A stretch of DNA of 64,000 nt. Origin: CAMDTE01 sp964504345. GTDB taxonomy: Bacteria > Bacteroidota > Bacteroidia > Flavobacteriales > Schleiferiaceae. Numbering within the stretch: position 1 is the first letter of the stretch; every line of letters begins with the position of its first letter. Both the position numbers and the translations under genes were made by a program. Shown here in pieces: positions 1-8,764 of this stretch. The notes under the pieces were generated by a model. It did no database searches, had not been told where the DNA came from, and was given only the letters and a program-made list of their open reading frames with translations. The stretch is taken from NCBI GenBank assembly GCA_964504345.1, contig CAZDDX010000001.1:372001-436000 (forward strand), written 5' to 3'.

Positions 1-366
1 ATCCATCCATCCGTCGGTCAAGATCTGCAACCGCTGCCCTTCGTCCAAGACAGCTTTCGCCAGAGGTGAAAAGGAACGTTTTGCGTCCCATTGACCGGCA
101 TTCCACAACGAAAGTTCACTTTGGGAATCCCAAAGGGATACCGCGCGGTTGTAGGATTCTAAATACCGACGCACTCGAGCGCTGACGGTGTCTGCGCCGG
201 GCGTCTTTTCCTCAGGCCAATAGGTAATGTTGAAGGTAGTGCCTTGAGCTTCTCCGGTTAAGACAAACGGAGCTTCCTCTGGCCCCGCGCTGGACGGCGA
301 ACAGGCAACGGATACCAGCACAGCTACCGCAAAAAAAAGGCTACCCGAAGGGTAGCCTTTTTGCAT
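1..366 (-). CDS. apbE: FAD:protein FMN transferase (ApbE), N-terminal part, cut by window edge
   Basis: ApbE moves FMN from FAD onto a threonine hydroxyl of target proteins, here most likely NqrB and NqrC encoded just upstream. The 122 visible residues start at an ATG 10 nt after the nqrF stop. They carry a lipoprotein-type signal (hydrophobic stretch ending VSVAC, Cys at about residue 22) and then the ApbE-like start GEAQGTTFNITYW and the SLWDSQSELSLWN segment. The reading frame is open to position 1, so the C-terminal catalytic part lies outside the window. Oddly, codons 4-12 coincide with a perfect terminator-like hairpin and T-run (331-357). No other usable start exists that keeps the signal peptide, so the overlap seems real. 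Family assignment rests on the N-terminal motifs plus the nqr context. Confidence 0.88.
   Translation of the reverse strand, partial: MQKGYPSGSLFFAVAVLVSVACSPSSAGPEEAPFVLTGEAQGTTFNITYWPEEKTPGADTVSARVRRYLESYNRAVSLWDSQSELSLWNAGQWDAKRSFSPLAKAVLDEGQRLQILTDGWMD
331..357 (-). terminator. Intrinsic terminator after nqrF, inside the 5' end of apbE
   Basis: On the minus strand an 8-bp perfect stem (GGCTACCC / GGGTAGCC, at 357-350 and 346-339) with a TTC loop is followed by eight T residues (338-331). This is a textbook Rho-independent terminator for the nqr operon, but it falls within codons 4-12 of apbE rather than between genes. The plus strand also carries a shorter T-run after the stem, so it could work weakly in both directions. 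Confidence 0.7.
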
Positions 367-376
367 TCTTGAACGA

Positions 377-1687
377 TTACCCTCCGAAATCATCGAAGGC
401 AACGTTTTCAGCCGGAACCCCAAAATCATCTACCATCTTCAAAACGGCAGCATTCATCATAGGCGGTCCGCAGAAATAGAACTCAATGTCCTCAGGGGCC
501 TCGTGCTTGCCCAAGTAATTATCAATCAGAGCTTGGTGCACAAATCCTACAAAACCGTCACCGGCCTTATCGTCCATGCTCGTCTTGGCAACCCAATTGT
601 CTTCCGGTAAGGGCTCAGACAACACCATGTTGAAGGTGAAGTTTGGGAACTCCTTTTCGATGTTCTGGAAGTCGTCGACGTAGAACAATTCCCGACGGGA
701 ACGACCGCCGTACCAGTAGGACACCTTACGGCCTGTCTTCAGCGTATGAAACAAGTGGAAGAGGTGGGAACGCATGGGAGCCATTCCGGCACCACCGCCA
801 ATGTAAATCATTTCCGCATCGGTTTCCTTGATGTGGAACTCGCCGTAAGGACCCGAGATAGTCACCTTGTCTCCAGGCTTCAGGTTGAAGACGTACGAGG
901 AGCACACCCCGGGGTTGACGTCTGCCCAACCGCCTTTAGCACGATCCCACGGCGGCGTTGCAATCCGGATGTTCAACATAACGATGTTGCCCTCCGCCGG
1001 GTGGTTGGCCATGGAGTACGCGCGGAACAACGGCTCGTCGTTCTTCATCTTCAAATCCCACAACTTGAACTTATCCCACTCACTTTGGAACTCGTTAGGT
1101 TGTTTGCCCAAACGCGGATGTGCGGTGATGTCAATGTTTTTGTAATCCACTTCAATGGCAGGGACGTCGATTTGAATGTAACCACCCGCCAAGAAATCCA
1201 AATTCTCGCCTTCCGGCAATTTCACGACGAATTCCTTGATGAAGGATGCTACGTTGTAGTTGGAAACCACCTCGCATTCCCACTTCTTAATACCGAAGAT
1301 TTCTTCCGGCACCTTGACAGTCATGTCTCCTTTAACCTTTACTTGGCAACCCAAACGCCAATTGTCTTGGATTTGCTTTCGGTTGAAAAATCCAGTTTCT
1401 GTTGGGAGAATTTCTCCACCGCCTTCGGTAACCTGGCATCGGCACATGCCGCACGTACCCCCACCACCGCAAGCGGATGGCAAAAAGATCTTGTTGTTGC
1501 TCAAGGTAGACAACAACGTGCTGCCGGACTCTACTTCCGAAACCTCACCGTTGATGTTCAACTTTACAGGGCCCGACGGTGACAAGCGCGCTTTTGCCTG
1601 AAGCAAAATGGTCACCAATAGAACCGTCACCAGCGTGAACACCGCCACACTGATCAAAATCGTCGAAACGGAAATTGCTAAATACAT
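377..1687 (-). CDS. nqrF: Na+-translocating NADH:quinone reductase subunit F
   Basis: This is the electron entry subunit of Na+-NQR: it takes hydride from NADH on FAD and passes electrons through a [2Fe-2S] centre into the membrane complex. The 436-residue protein has one N-terminal membrane helix (about 5-29), then a plant-type ferredoxin domain with cluster cysteines at 73, 79, 82 and 114. The FAD-binding motif RAYSMANHP follows at about 223-231, and the NAD-binding GGGAGMAP and CGPPMM motifs complete the reductase module. Length and domain order match the family. It is the last nqr gene, 13 nt after nqrE. Confidence 0.97.
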   Translation of the reverse strand: MYLAISVSTILISVAVFTLVTVLLVTILLQAKARLSPSGPVKLNINGEVSEVESGSTLLSTLSNNKIFLPSACGGGGTCGMCRCQVTEGGGEILPTETGFFNRKQIQDNWRLGCQVKVKGDMTVKVPEEIFGIKKWECEVVSNYNVASFIKEFVVKLPEGENLDFLAGGYIQIDVPAIEVDYKNIDITAHPRLGKQPNEFQSEWDKFKLWDLKMKNDEPLFRAYSMANHPAEGNIVMLNIRIATPPWDRAKGGWADVNPGVCSSYVFNLKPGDKVTISGPYGEFHIKETDAEMIYIGGGAGMAPMRSHLFHLFHTLKTGRKVSYWYGGRSRRELFYVDDFQNIEKEFPNFTFNMVLSEPLPEDNWVAKTSMDDKAGDGFVGFVHQALIDNYLGKHEAPEDIEFYFCGPPMMNAAVLKMVDDFGVPAENVAFDDFGG

Positions 1688-1700
1688 CGCTTGGCAGAAA

Positions 1701-2318
1701 TTAAAGTTTGATGCCCATGAAGCCCATAAACGCCATGCCCATCAGACCGGTGATGATGAAGGTAATGCCCAGACCGCGCAATGGAGCGGGTACATGGCTG
1801 TATTTCAAGCGCTCGCGGATGGCGGCAATGGCTACGATGGCCAATAACCAACCCACACCGGATCCCAATCCAAAAACGGTAGCCTCGGTGATGGTGCTGT
1901 AGGCACGCTCCTGAACGAACAAGGCACCGCCCAAAATGGAGCAGTTTACGGCGATTAACGGCAAGAAAATTCCCAATGCGTTGTAGAGCGCAGGAGCAAA
2001 ACGCTCCACTACCATTTCCAACAACTGCACAATTGCAGCGATGACCGCGATGAACATGATGAAGCTCAGGAAGCTCAAATCATAATTCTTCATGTCCTCG
2101 CCCAACCAAGACAAGGCACCGGGTTGCAACACCTTGGTATCCAGCAAGTAGTTAACGGGTACCGTGACACCCAAAACGAAGGTCACCGCAATACCCAAAC
2201 CTAAAGCCGTTTTCACGGTCTTGGACACGGCCAAATACGAACACATGCCCAAGAAATAGGCAAAAATCATGTTTTCAATGAAAACACTCTTGATGAATAG
2301 ATTGATCAATTCTCCCAT
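1701..2318 (-). CDS. nqrE: Na+-translocating NADH:quinone reductase subunit E
   Basis: An integral membrane subunit of Na+-NQR, 205 residues with six hydrophobic helices. NqrE and NqrD form an inverted pair in the membrane and hold a shared [2Fe-2S] cluster. Two cysteines sit where cluster ligands are expected, C26 (GMCSYLA) and C126 (VNCSILGG). It starts 9 nt after nqrD and is followed by nqrF after 13 nt, consistent with one transcript. Confidence 0.97.
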   Translation of the reverse strand: MGELINLFIKSVFIENMIFAYFLGMCSYLAVSKTVKTALGLGIAVTFVLGVTVPVNYLLDTKVLQPGALSWLGEDMKNYDLSFLSFIMFIAVIAAIVQLLEMVVERFAPALYNALGIFLPLIAVNCSILGGALFVQERAYSTITEATVFGLGSGVGWLLAIVAIAAIRERLKYSHVPAPLRGLGITFIITGLMGMAFMGFMGIKL

Positions 2319-2327
2319 GGCCGTAAC

Positions 2328-2996
2328 TTATTTTTCGATGAGTTCTTTGTTGTACGCCCGTTGAATCCAGATGATGACAGCCACCACGATCAATGCCATT
2401 GGGGGCAACAACATCATACCGTTGTTGGCATAAAATCCACCCTCAGCAACATACCATGAGGCGGGGATGACTTGGAATCCGAATAACTGACCGGCACCCA
2501 ACAATTCGCGGAAAAACGCAACTGCAATCAAAATGCCCGCATAGCCGGCACCATTACCAATTCCGTCCAAAAAGGATTTCCAAGGGGTATTGCCCAAGGC
2601 AAAGGCCTCAATGCGACCCATGATAATGCAGTTGGTAATGATCAATCCAACAAATACAGACAACTGCTTGCTGACGTCGTAAACAAAAGCCTTCAACACC
2701 TGATCCACCACAATGACCAACGCCGCTACGACCACCAGTTGCACAATGATGCGGATCCGGTTGGGAATGTAGTTGCGCAGCAAAGACGTAATCAAATTGC
2801 CAATAGCCGTTACCGCAACAACAGATAGCCCCATAACGATGGCGGGTTGCAGTTTAACCGTGATTGCCAACGCCGAACAGATACCCAAAACTTGTACCGT
2901 AACGGGATTGCTCGCGTTGAGCGGGTCGCTCAACAGCTTGCGATTCTTTTTGGAAAACAACCCTTCTTTGGGTTGCGCTTTAACTTCTGTACTCAT
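2328..2996 (-). CDS. nqrD: Na+-translocating NADH:quinone reductase subunit D
   Basis: Membrane subunit of Na+-NQR, 222 residues with about six transmembrane segments after a short charged N-terminus. The likely [2Fe-2S] ligands shared with NqrE are C40 (VLGICSAL) and C123 (ITNCIIMGR). Its ATG overlaps the nqrC stop by 4 nt (2993-2996), so translation is probably coupled. Confidence 0.97.
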   Translation of the reverse strand: MSTEVKAQPKEGLFSKKNRKLLSDPLNASNPVTVQVLGICSALAITVKLQPAIVMGLSVVAVTAIGNLITSLLRNYIPNRIRIIVQLVVVAALVIVVDQVLKAFVYDVSKQLSVFVGLIITNCIIMGRIEAFALGNTPWKSFLDGIGNGAGYAGILIAVAFFRELLGAGQLFGFQVIPASWYVAEGGFYANNGMMLLPPMALIVVAVIIWIQRAYNKELIEK

Positions 2997-3703
2997 AGCG
3001 CACTGACCGTATTGGTGTTGGACTTAAAATACTGAGCATACGGAGCCAAGCAATCTTGCAACATAGCCTGCACCCCAACGGAGGTAATGGTACCGCCGCT
3101 GATGCCGTTGACCTGGTGCTCGCCGGCAGCGTCGCCTTTGCGGACTTCAATGGAAACAAAATTGCTGCCTTCCATGAGCTTCTTTCCCTTAAATGGGTCG
3201 GTAAATACCGGCGTGGCGATTTCAGCACCCAAACCGGGTGTTTCTCCTTTGTGGCCAAAGGTTGCTCCGTACACCGTGTTACCGTCGGATTCCAAAGCAA
3301 TGTAGCCCCAAATGGGTCCCCAAAGACCTTTTCCGCGAACCGGTACGATGTAGTAGGATTTGTTGTCCTTCTCCGCAATAAAGAGGGGAACTTGGCGCTC
3401 AGCAATGGGCGTGGACATGGCTTTTGCCAAATCTATTTTGAACGCTTCAACCGCCGGGGAGGATACCGGTTGGCCGTTCTGCAGAACAACTTGCTGCCGA
3501 ATGGTGGCATCAAAGGCTTCCGAAGCCGCCTCGCGATCCACTTCAATCCCCAAAGACCGGAGAATATCTTGCTTCTTCTCCAATTCAATGTTTCGTTCTT
3601 GCGGAGCCTTCAAGGACAGGGCCGTGAAAGACAGAACCGCTGCCACCACCACCACCATCACGATGGAAAAGGTGTACGTATAACCGTTGCTATTGACGTT
3701 CAT
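2993..3703 (-). CDS. nqrC: Na+-translocating NADH:quinone reductase subunit C
   Basis: FMN-carrying subunit of Na+-NQR, 236 residues: one N-terminal membrane helix (about 10-31) and a soluble domain on the outer face. The FMN attachment motif is SGGT with T205 as the expected phosphoester site, in the context HQVNGISGGTITS. The partially visible ApbE gene at the end of the operon is the enzyme expected to attach this FMN. It lies 4 nt downstream of nqrB and overlaps nqrD by 4 nt. Confidence 0.96.
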   Translation of the reverse strand: MNVNSNGYTYTFSIVMVVVVAAVLSFTALSLKAPQERNIELEKKQDILRSLGIEVDREAASEAFDATIRQQVVLQNGQPVSSPAVEAFKIDLAKAMSTPIAERQVPLFIAEKDNKSYYIVPVRGKGLWGPIWGYIALESDGNTVYGATFGHKGETPGLGAEIATPVFTDPFKGKKLMEGSNFVSIEVRKGDAAGEHQVNGISGGTITSVGVQAMLQDCLAPYAQYFKSNTNTVSAL

Positions 3704-3707
3704 AACC

Positions 3708-4871
3708 TTAAGCTTTAACGCGCTTCAAGCGCTTTTGAATGTTGGATTCCACTACGTAATAGTCCACCAAGGGAGCAAAGACGTTCATCAACAGGATTGC
3801 GAGCATCCAGCCTTCCGGATAAGCCGGATTGAAAACCCGAATCAAGATGCCCAACAAGCCGAGCAGGAATCCGTAGATCAATTTACCGCGCTCGGTGTGC
3901 GCTGCAGAAACAGGATCTGTGGCCATGAACACTAAAGCGAAGGCGCACGATCCGTAAACCAAGTGCAGGTACCACGGCAAAGCCATGTAGTCGGCCATGG
4001 GACCGTCGGGTACGTACCCTGCGGTAGCGTTGAAGATGAGTCCCATGACCACCGCTCCCACGAGGCCGGAAAGCATAATTCTCCAGCTGCCCACTCCCGA
4101 GTAAATCAAGTATGCCGCACCGATGAGGATGGCCACCGTACTGGTCTCACCAATGGAACCGGGAATGAAGCCGAGGAAGGCATCCCATCCGCTGTACGAG
4201 GTGGTGCCGGAGGTTGCCAACTGACCCAGAGCGGTAGCTCCGGAATAGCCGTCTACTTCTGCTGCCAACTTGGCCGATTCGCCAATCCAAACTTTGTCTC
4301 CAGACATCCAGGAGGGGTAAGCGAAGAACGCAAAGGCACGCGCTGTTAAGGCCGGATTCAGTACGTTCATGCCGGTGCCGCCAAATACTTCCTTGCCAAA
4401 AAGAACGGCAAAGGCCGTTGAAACCGCAACCATCCACAAAGGAATGTCGATGGGCATGATCAACGGGATGAGCATCCCGGAAACCAAAAATCCCTCGTTT
4501 ACACCGTGCTTGTTGATGAAGGCGAAGTAAATCTCAATGCTCAAGCCGGCGATGTAGGTCACGGTAATCATGGGAAGAATGCGCCACGCACCGTACATGA
4601 AGTTTTCTAGGGTCCAGAAGGCAACGTCCGACGACAGCCAACGGTAGTGCTGGTAACCGGCATTGAACATGCCAAACACCAAGGCAGGCAACAAGGCAAT
4701 GATGACCGAAAACATCGTGCGCTTGAGATCGATGGAGTCGCGCACGTGGGCACCGCTGTGGGTGGTGTGTGCGGGCACGAAGAGAAAGGTCTCAATCGCG
4801 TTGTGCAGCGTGAATAGCGGACTGGTTTCCGCCGGACGCATTTTATCTACGAGGTTGTGCAAAAATTTCAT
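3708..4871 (-). CDS. nqrB: Na+-translocating NADH:quinone reductase subunit B
   Basis: Central membrane subunit of Na+-NQR, carrying covalent FMN, riboflavin and the ion path. The 387-residue start at 4871 is chosen because the preceding GGGAG is a plausible ribosome site and the sequence MKFLHNLVDKM is family-like; an upstream in-frame extension to 5039 would overlap nqrA. The FMN threonine is T213 in DGYSGATAL (SGAT motif). About nine to ten hydrophobic helices are present. It starts 14 nt after nqrA. Confidence 0.96.
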   Translation of the reverse strand: MKFLHNLVDKMRPAETSPLFTLHNAIETFLFVPAHTTHSGAHVRDSIDLKRTMFSVIIALLPALVFGMFNAGYQHYRWLSSDVAFWTLENFMYGAWRILPMITVTYIAGLSIEIYFAFINKHGVNEGFLVSGMLIPLIMPIDIPLWMVAVSTAFAVLFGKEVFGGTGMNVLNPALTARAFAFFAYPSWMSGDKVWIGESAKLAAEVDGYSGATALGQLATSGTTSYSGWDAFLGFIPGSIGETSTVAILIGAAYLIYSGVGSWRIMLSGLVGAVVMGLIFNATAGYVPDGPMADYMALPWYLHLVYGSCAFALVFMATDPVSAAHTERGKLIYGFLLGLLGILIRVFNPAYPEGWMLAILLMNVFAPLVDYYVVESNIQKRLKRVKA

Positions 4872-4885
4872 GATGCTCCCTTCTA

Positions 4886-6232
4886 TTAATTCATTTCCGA
4901 ATAAACCGTATCCAAGGCTTGACGAACCAGGGACTGAAGCGGCTGCTTGGAGGTGCAAACTACCTCGCATAACGCAAAATCCTCTTCCACCACTTCGTAA
5001 GCGCCTAACTGTTCCATGCGCTCCAGGTCGCCAGCCCACATGGCCTTCAACAACTGCTGCGGGTAAATGTCAAAGGGGAAAACTTGGTCGTACTGACCCG
5101 TGATGACAAAGTTGCGCTCCTCACCGTGCATATTGGTGTCCAAATCGTAGGTTTTGGACGGCGTGAGCCAGCTGAAGAAGGTTCGGGAAAGCGAAAACTT
5201 ACCGAAGCCGGGAAGCAACCAGCCCAAAAACTCCGGTTGGTCGCCTTCGGGCAAGGAAGAAACTTGGTTGGAGTAAAAATGAAGCGAACCTTCCAGGGTT
5301 TCCTTGATGCCCGTCAGTACGTTACCGCTGATGAGGCGGTAGGAGCTTCCTTTGAAGTTGGCGCCCACAAGGCTCGACATGCTTGCGCCGGGAACCACAC
5401 GGCAATGCTGTGGCTGTGCAAAGCCACTACCAGACAACGAGATTACTTTCGTCAAAACGCAACGTCCGGTGAGGAACAGTTCGCCCACCGCACAAACGTC
5501 TTGAGCAGACAACGTCCACACCACTTCTCCTTTGTTTAAGGGAGAAACCTGCGCAATGTGCACGCTGGTGTTGCCCGCAGGATGGGGACCTGAGAATTGG
5601 TGTACGGATACCCCGTTCAAACCTTGAAATGCAGGGGTAGCATCACCCGCCGCAACCGACAAAACCGTCATCGGGCTCAACTTTTGCAACGCAGCAAGTC
5701 CCGCCGCAAATGCGTGCTCGCGTCCGGCCAATTGTACGGAAACCAACGGAGCGTGCGGTGCTGAAGACATGCCGTTGATGAACACCGCCTTGGGCTGGTC
5801 CGACGGATTGGCTAAAACGCCGTAGGGGCGCATCTCAAACAAGGTCCAAACCCCGGAATTGGTCAGTTTTTCCAAAACTTCCTCACGAGACAAAGTAGAC
5901 GCTTCTGCAGCGCCAAAGTCCCGGTAAACAGTCTGTGACTCCGCCGCAATCTTGACGGAAAGCAACACGCGCTTTTCACCGCGAACGATTTCCACCACTT
6001 CACCACTCACGGGCGACGGGATGCGAATGCGCTCGTCGGTTTTCGAATAAAACAAACAATCACCTGCCTGAATGCGATCGCCAACCTGAACGGACAACTT
6101 GGGCTTTACGCCTTTGAAATCGGACGGTTGGATCGTTAGGACGGGAGAATGGGGGGCGTCGATGACGGTACTTGCCGGATTACCAGCAAGTTTGAGGTCA
6201 TACCCTTTGCGAACGCGGTGGACTGTGGCCAT
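4886..6232 (-). CDS. nqrA: Na+-translocating NADH:quinone reductase subunit A
   Basis: Peripheral cytoplasmic subunit of Na+-NQR, 448 residues, first gene of the operon. It begins MATVHRVRKGYDLKLAG, and the biotinyl-like N-terminal fold is suggested by the GDRIQAGDCLFY and PVSGEVVEIVRGEKR segments. The start at 6232 is favoured over an upstream in-frame extension to 6343, because that extension would include the promoter-like element at 6267-6274. Na+-NQR makes a sodium gradient from NADH oxidation, which suits a marine or saline habitat. Confidence 0.95.
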   Translation of the reverse strand: MATVHRVRKGYDLKLAGNPASTVIDAPHSPVLTIQPSDFKGVKPKLSVQVGDRIQAGDCLFYSKTDERIRIPSPVSGEVVEIVRGEKRVLLSVKIAAESQTVYRDFGAAEASTLSREEVLEKLTNSGVWTLFEMRPYGVLANPSDQPKAVFINGMSSAPHAPLVSVQLAGREHAFAAGLAALQKLSPMTVLSVAAGDATPAFQGLNGVSVHQFSGPHPAGNTSVHIAQVSPLNKGEVVWTLSAQDVCAVGELFLTGRCVLTKVISLSGSGFAQPQHCRVVPGASMSSLVGANFKGSSYRLISGNVLTGIKETLEGSLHFYSNQVSSLPEGDQPEFLGWLLPGFGKFSLSRTFFSWLTPSKTYDLDTNMHGEERNFVITGQYDQVFPFDIYPQQLLKAMWAGDLERMEQLGAYEVVEEDFALCEVVCTSKQPLQSLVRQALDTVYSEMN

Positions 6233-6266
6233 GGTGAGCGATCGAGATTGAACAATTTTTCGGGTG

Positions 6267-6274
6267 CAAAAGTA
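6267..6274 (-). promoter_or_regulatory. Promoter -7 element of the nqr operon (TACTTTTG)
   Basis: TACTTTTG on the minus strand matches the Bacteroidota TAnnTTTG -7 consensus. It ends 34 nt before the nqrA ATG, predicting a leader of about 30 nt. I see no clear -33 TTTG at the usual distance. Confidence 0.55.
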
Positions 6275-6364
6275 CAACGCAGACCCTCGGTACCGTTCCA
6301 CATGGCACAATTTTTTCGACCTTTGAGGGACTTGCGTCACCAAATCGCCGCCAGTTCCCTCCCA

Positions 6365-7624
6365 ATGCCTGTAAAACCTGCCTTTTGTCTACCCTTTTTG
6401 GTACTTGGATGGCTCCTTGGCCCTCAAGCCTGGGCGCAGTCCGCGTCTGACTACCGAGCAGAAGGCATGGCCACCGTTTTGGCGCATCCGGCGGGCCGCC
6501 CCAGCGAGTTGCCCGTGGTGCGCTTCAATACCCCGGGGGCGCTCAAATTTTCGTTTGACGACCTCTACCAGCGCAGCCAAGTCCTGCAGTACACCTTTGT
6601 CCTGTGTTCCCACGACTGGATCCCGTCGGACCTCCTGAGCGGCGACTACCTCGCCGGATACCTGCAGGAGCCCCTGCCCAGCGGGCAAATTGCCTTCAAC
6701 ACCTACGTTCCCTACACCCACTTTGAGGCATTTTTGCCAACGCCCAGCCTGCGTCCCACGCGGTCCGGCAACTACCTACTGGTGGTTTTTGAGGACGACC
6801 CCTCAACCCCCCTACTCACCCAGCGCGTGGTGTTTTACGAGGAACTCGCGAGCGTGGCCGTGGACGTGCACCGGGCCCTGACCCCCGAGACGCAGAAAAC
6901 CCACCAAGAGGTTGATTTTTCCGTAGGTGTGAATCAGTACCCCGTTCCTCAGCCCTTTCAAGACGTTCGCGCCGTAGTGTACCAAAACCTGGACTTCTCC
7001 GAGCAACCCCGTTCCTTCAGCCCTCGGTTCGTGCGGAACGACCTGTTGGACTTCAACTTTGACAACGGCGAGAACCAGTTTCCAGGAGTCCACGAGTTTC
7101 GCGAATGGGACACCAAAAACACCCAGGTACCTTCCTTGTTCGTTCGACGTTTTGACTTGGTGGACGGTGTATGGAATGCCTATGTAGCCGCGGAGCCTAT
7201 GCGCGGTTTGGAGCACTATCTGTTCAAGCAAGACGCGGACGGAGTGGCCCTCCCGCGCAAACAAAACGCCAACGCGAACGTGGAAGCAGACTACCTGTGG
7301 GTGGACCTGGCCCTGGACGACCTCGAAAAGACGGGACAGCGCCGCATTTTTGTGCTGGGTGCCTTCAACGGCTTTCGCCCGCGTCCGGAAGACGAGATGA
7401 AATACGACCCTGCTACCCAACAGTACCGCGGTCGGGTCCTGAGTAAACAGGGCTACTTCAACTACTGGTACGTGGAGAAGACCGACGACGGTTGGGATTA
7501 TTCCGTTACCGAAGGAAACCACTGGGAAACCCAAAACACCTACACCGTACTGATTTACCACCGGGAATGGGTTCGTCGGTACGACCGCGTCATTGGCCAG
7601 GCCGTGGTGCGGTTCCCCCGCTGA
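6365..7624 (+). CDS. Type IX secretion system plug-like protein (DUF5103 family)
   Basis: A 419-residue secreted protein. The start at 6365 gives a clear signal peptide (MPVKPAFCLPFLVLGWLLG, cleavage near AWAQ); the longer open frame back to 6149 is antisense to nqrA and is ignored. The body shows the DUF5103 pattern: CSHDWIPSDLLSGDYLAGY, then a SGNYLLVVFEDD core strand, then VYQNLDF, ENQFPGVHEFREWD, and a terminal domain ending RGRVLSKQGYFNYWYVE. In Flavobacterium a protein with this domain plugs the SprA translocon of the type IX secretion system. It is divergent from nqrA and stands apart from other T9SS genes, which is usual in this phylum. Family recognition is from motif pattern only. 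Confidence 0.82.
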   Translation: MPVKPAFCLPFLVLGWLLGPQAWAQSASDYRAEGMATVLAHPAGRPSELPVVRFNTPGALKFSFDDLYQRSQVLQYTFVLCSHDWIPSDLLSGDYLAGYLQEPLPSGQIAFNTYVPYTHFEAFLPTPSLRPTRSGNYLLVVFEDDPSTPLLTQRVVFYEELASVAVDVHRALTPETQKTHQEVDFSVGVNQYPVPQPFQDVRAVVYQNLDFSEQPRSFSPRFVRNDLLDFNFDNGENQFPGVHEFREWDTKNTQVPSLFVRRFDLVDGVWNAYVAAEPMRGLEHYLFKQDADGVALPRKQNANANVEADYLWVDLALDDLEKTGQRRIFVLGAFNGFRPRPEDEMKYDPATQQYRGRVLSKQGYFNYWYVEKTDDGWDYSVTEGNHWETQNTYTVLIYHREWVRRYDRVIGQAVVRFPR

Positions 7625-7746
7625 CTTTAGCTACCAACCGTTCTGCAGTGCACGGGGCAGGTGCAGTTCAACGTATTTTTGCCGCTCCGAAGTCAACCAC
7701 CGTGCACGTACCCAACTACCCCCCACACCTGCCCTACGAAACCCAG

Positions 7747-8700
7747 ATGGGCACCTCCTTGGAGCAGGCGTTGGAATGGCTCCGCGCAGGCGAACCGGTG
7801 GCACTGCCTACGGAAACCGTTTACGGGCTGGCCGGAAATGCCCTGGACGCCCAAGCGGTAGCCCAAATCTTTGCCGCCAAAAACCGCCCTTCCTTTGACC
7901 CCCTGCTGGTGCACGTGGACTCCGTTGACTCGGCACGGAAGTACGCGGACCTGCCGAATTGGGTGGCCTCTGCGATCGAAAAGAACGGGCCGGGCCCTTT
8001 GACATTTGTAGTTCCCAAGAAAGACTGCATCCCGGATTTGGTCACGTCTGGATTGCCCAGCGTAGGCATCCGCATCCCCAACCACCCGCTTTTTTTGGAA
8101 GTGCTGCGGCAAATTCCCTTCCCGTTGGCGGCGCCGTCGGCCAACCCGTTTGGATACATCAGCCCCACCACAGCCCAACACGTTTTGGATCAATTGTACG
8201 GCAAAATACCGTACATTCTGGATGGCGGAGCGTGTGCGATTGGCGTTGAATCAACCATCGTAGACGCCACCTTACCGGTTCCCACGGTGGTGCGCCTGGG
8301 CGGCACAACGGTTGAACGCGTGGAGGCCCTGCTGGGACGAACGGTTGAAGTGCGCACCCACAGCAGCAGCCGTCCGCAAGCTCCCGGCCTGCTGGAAAGT
8401 CACTACGCTCCGCGCATTCCCTTAATTCTGGTGGACGAGCAAGATGTGGTTGAGGTTCCGTGCGGATGGGCGGCCATTGGATACCAGAACATCGCCCATT
8501 GGATACAAGTGGACCCCAACCGATCCTGGTTGCTTACGCCCCAAAACAACGACTGCCAGGCGGCTGCGAATCTATTTGCTTTTTTGCGCGAAGCGGATTC
8601 TTCAGGCGCCCATGGCATTGTGGCCTCCCGCGCGCCGCATCATGGTTTGGGACCCGCCATCAACGACCGATTGCAACGGGCAGCCCATTTCCCCGGTTAA
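7747..8700 (+). CDS. L-threonylcarbamoyladenylate synthase, Sua5/YrdC type
   Basis: Makes threonylcarbamoyl-AMP from threonine, bicarbonate and ATP, the first step of t6A37 modification in ANN-decoding tRNAs. The 317-residue protein has the YrdC domain (PTETVYGLA at 21-29, then KNRPSFDPLLVHV and a SANPFGYISP motif) followed by the shorter Sua5 domain with the linker motif SHYAPR (LLESHYAPRIPL). This two-domain length is Sua5-like rather than the short YrdC form. The ATG at 7747 is used; an in-frame GTG at 7702 is possible. MtaB, which modifies t6A37 further, is encoded at 29108. Confidence 0.93.
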   Translation: MGTSLEQALEWLRAGEPVALPTETVYGLAGNALDAQAVAQIFAAKNRPSFDPLLVHVDSVDSARKYADLPNWVASAIEKNGPGPLTFVVPKKDCIPDLVTSGLPSVGIRIPNHPLFLEVLRQIPFPLAAPSANPFGYISPTTAQHVLDQLYGKIPYILDGGACAIGVESTIVDATLPVPTVVRLGGTTVERVEALLGRTVEVRTHSSSRPQAPGLLESHYAPRIPLILVDEQDVVEVPCGWAAIGYQNIAHWIQVDPNRSWLLTPQNNDCQAAANLFAFLREADSSGAHGIVASRAPHHGLGPAINDRLQRAAHFPG

Positions 8701-8764
8701 AATCCCGTGTTGATGCTGCAGCTTGCGCGCACGACGTGCGTTGCTGGGTACGTGACTTTGGCGC

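Noticed and set aside
746..1582. Long plus-strand ORF of 278 codons
   Set aside because: It is antisense to nqrF, has no recognisable domain, and is rich in His/Val/Arg as expected from reading a coding strand backwards.
3056..3718. Plus-strand ORF of 220 codons
   Set aside because: It is antisense to nqrC, with a run of histidines from reversed valine/ATG codons, and no family pattern.
6149..6364. N-terminal extension of the T9SS plug-like protein
   Set aside because: The extension is antisense to the start of nqrA, and a clean signal peptide begins at 6365.
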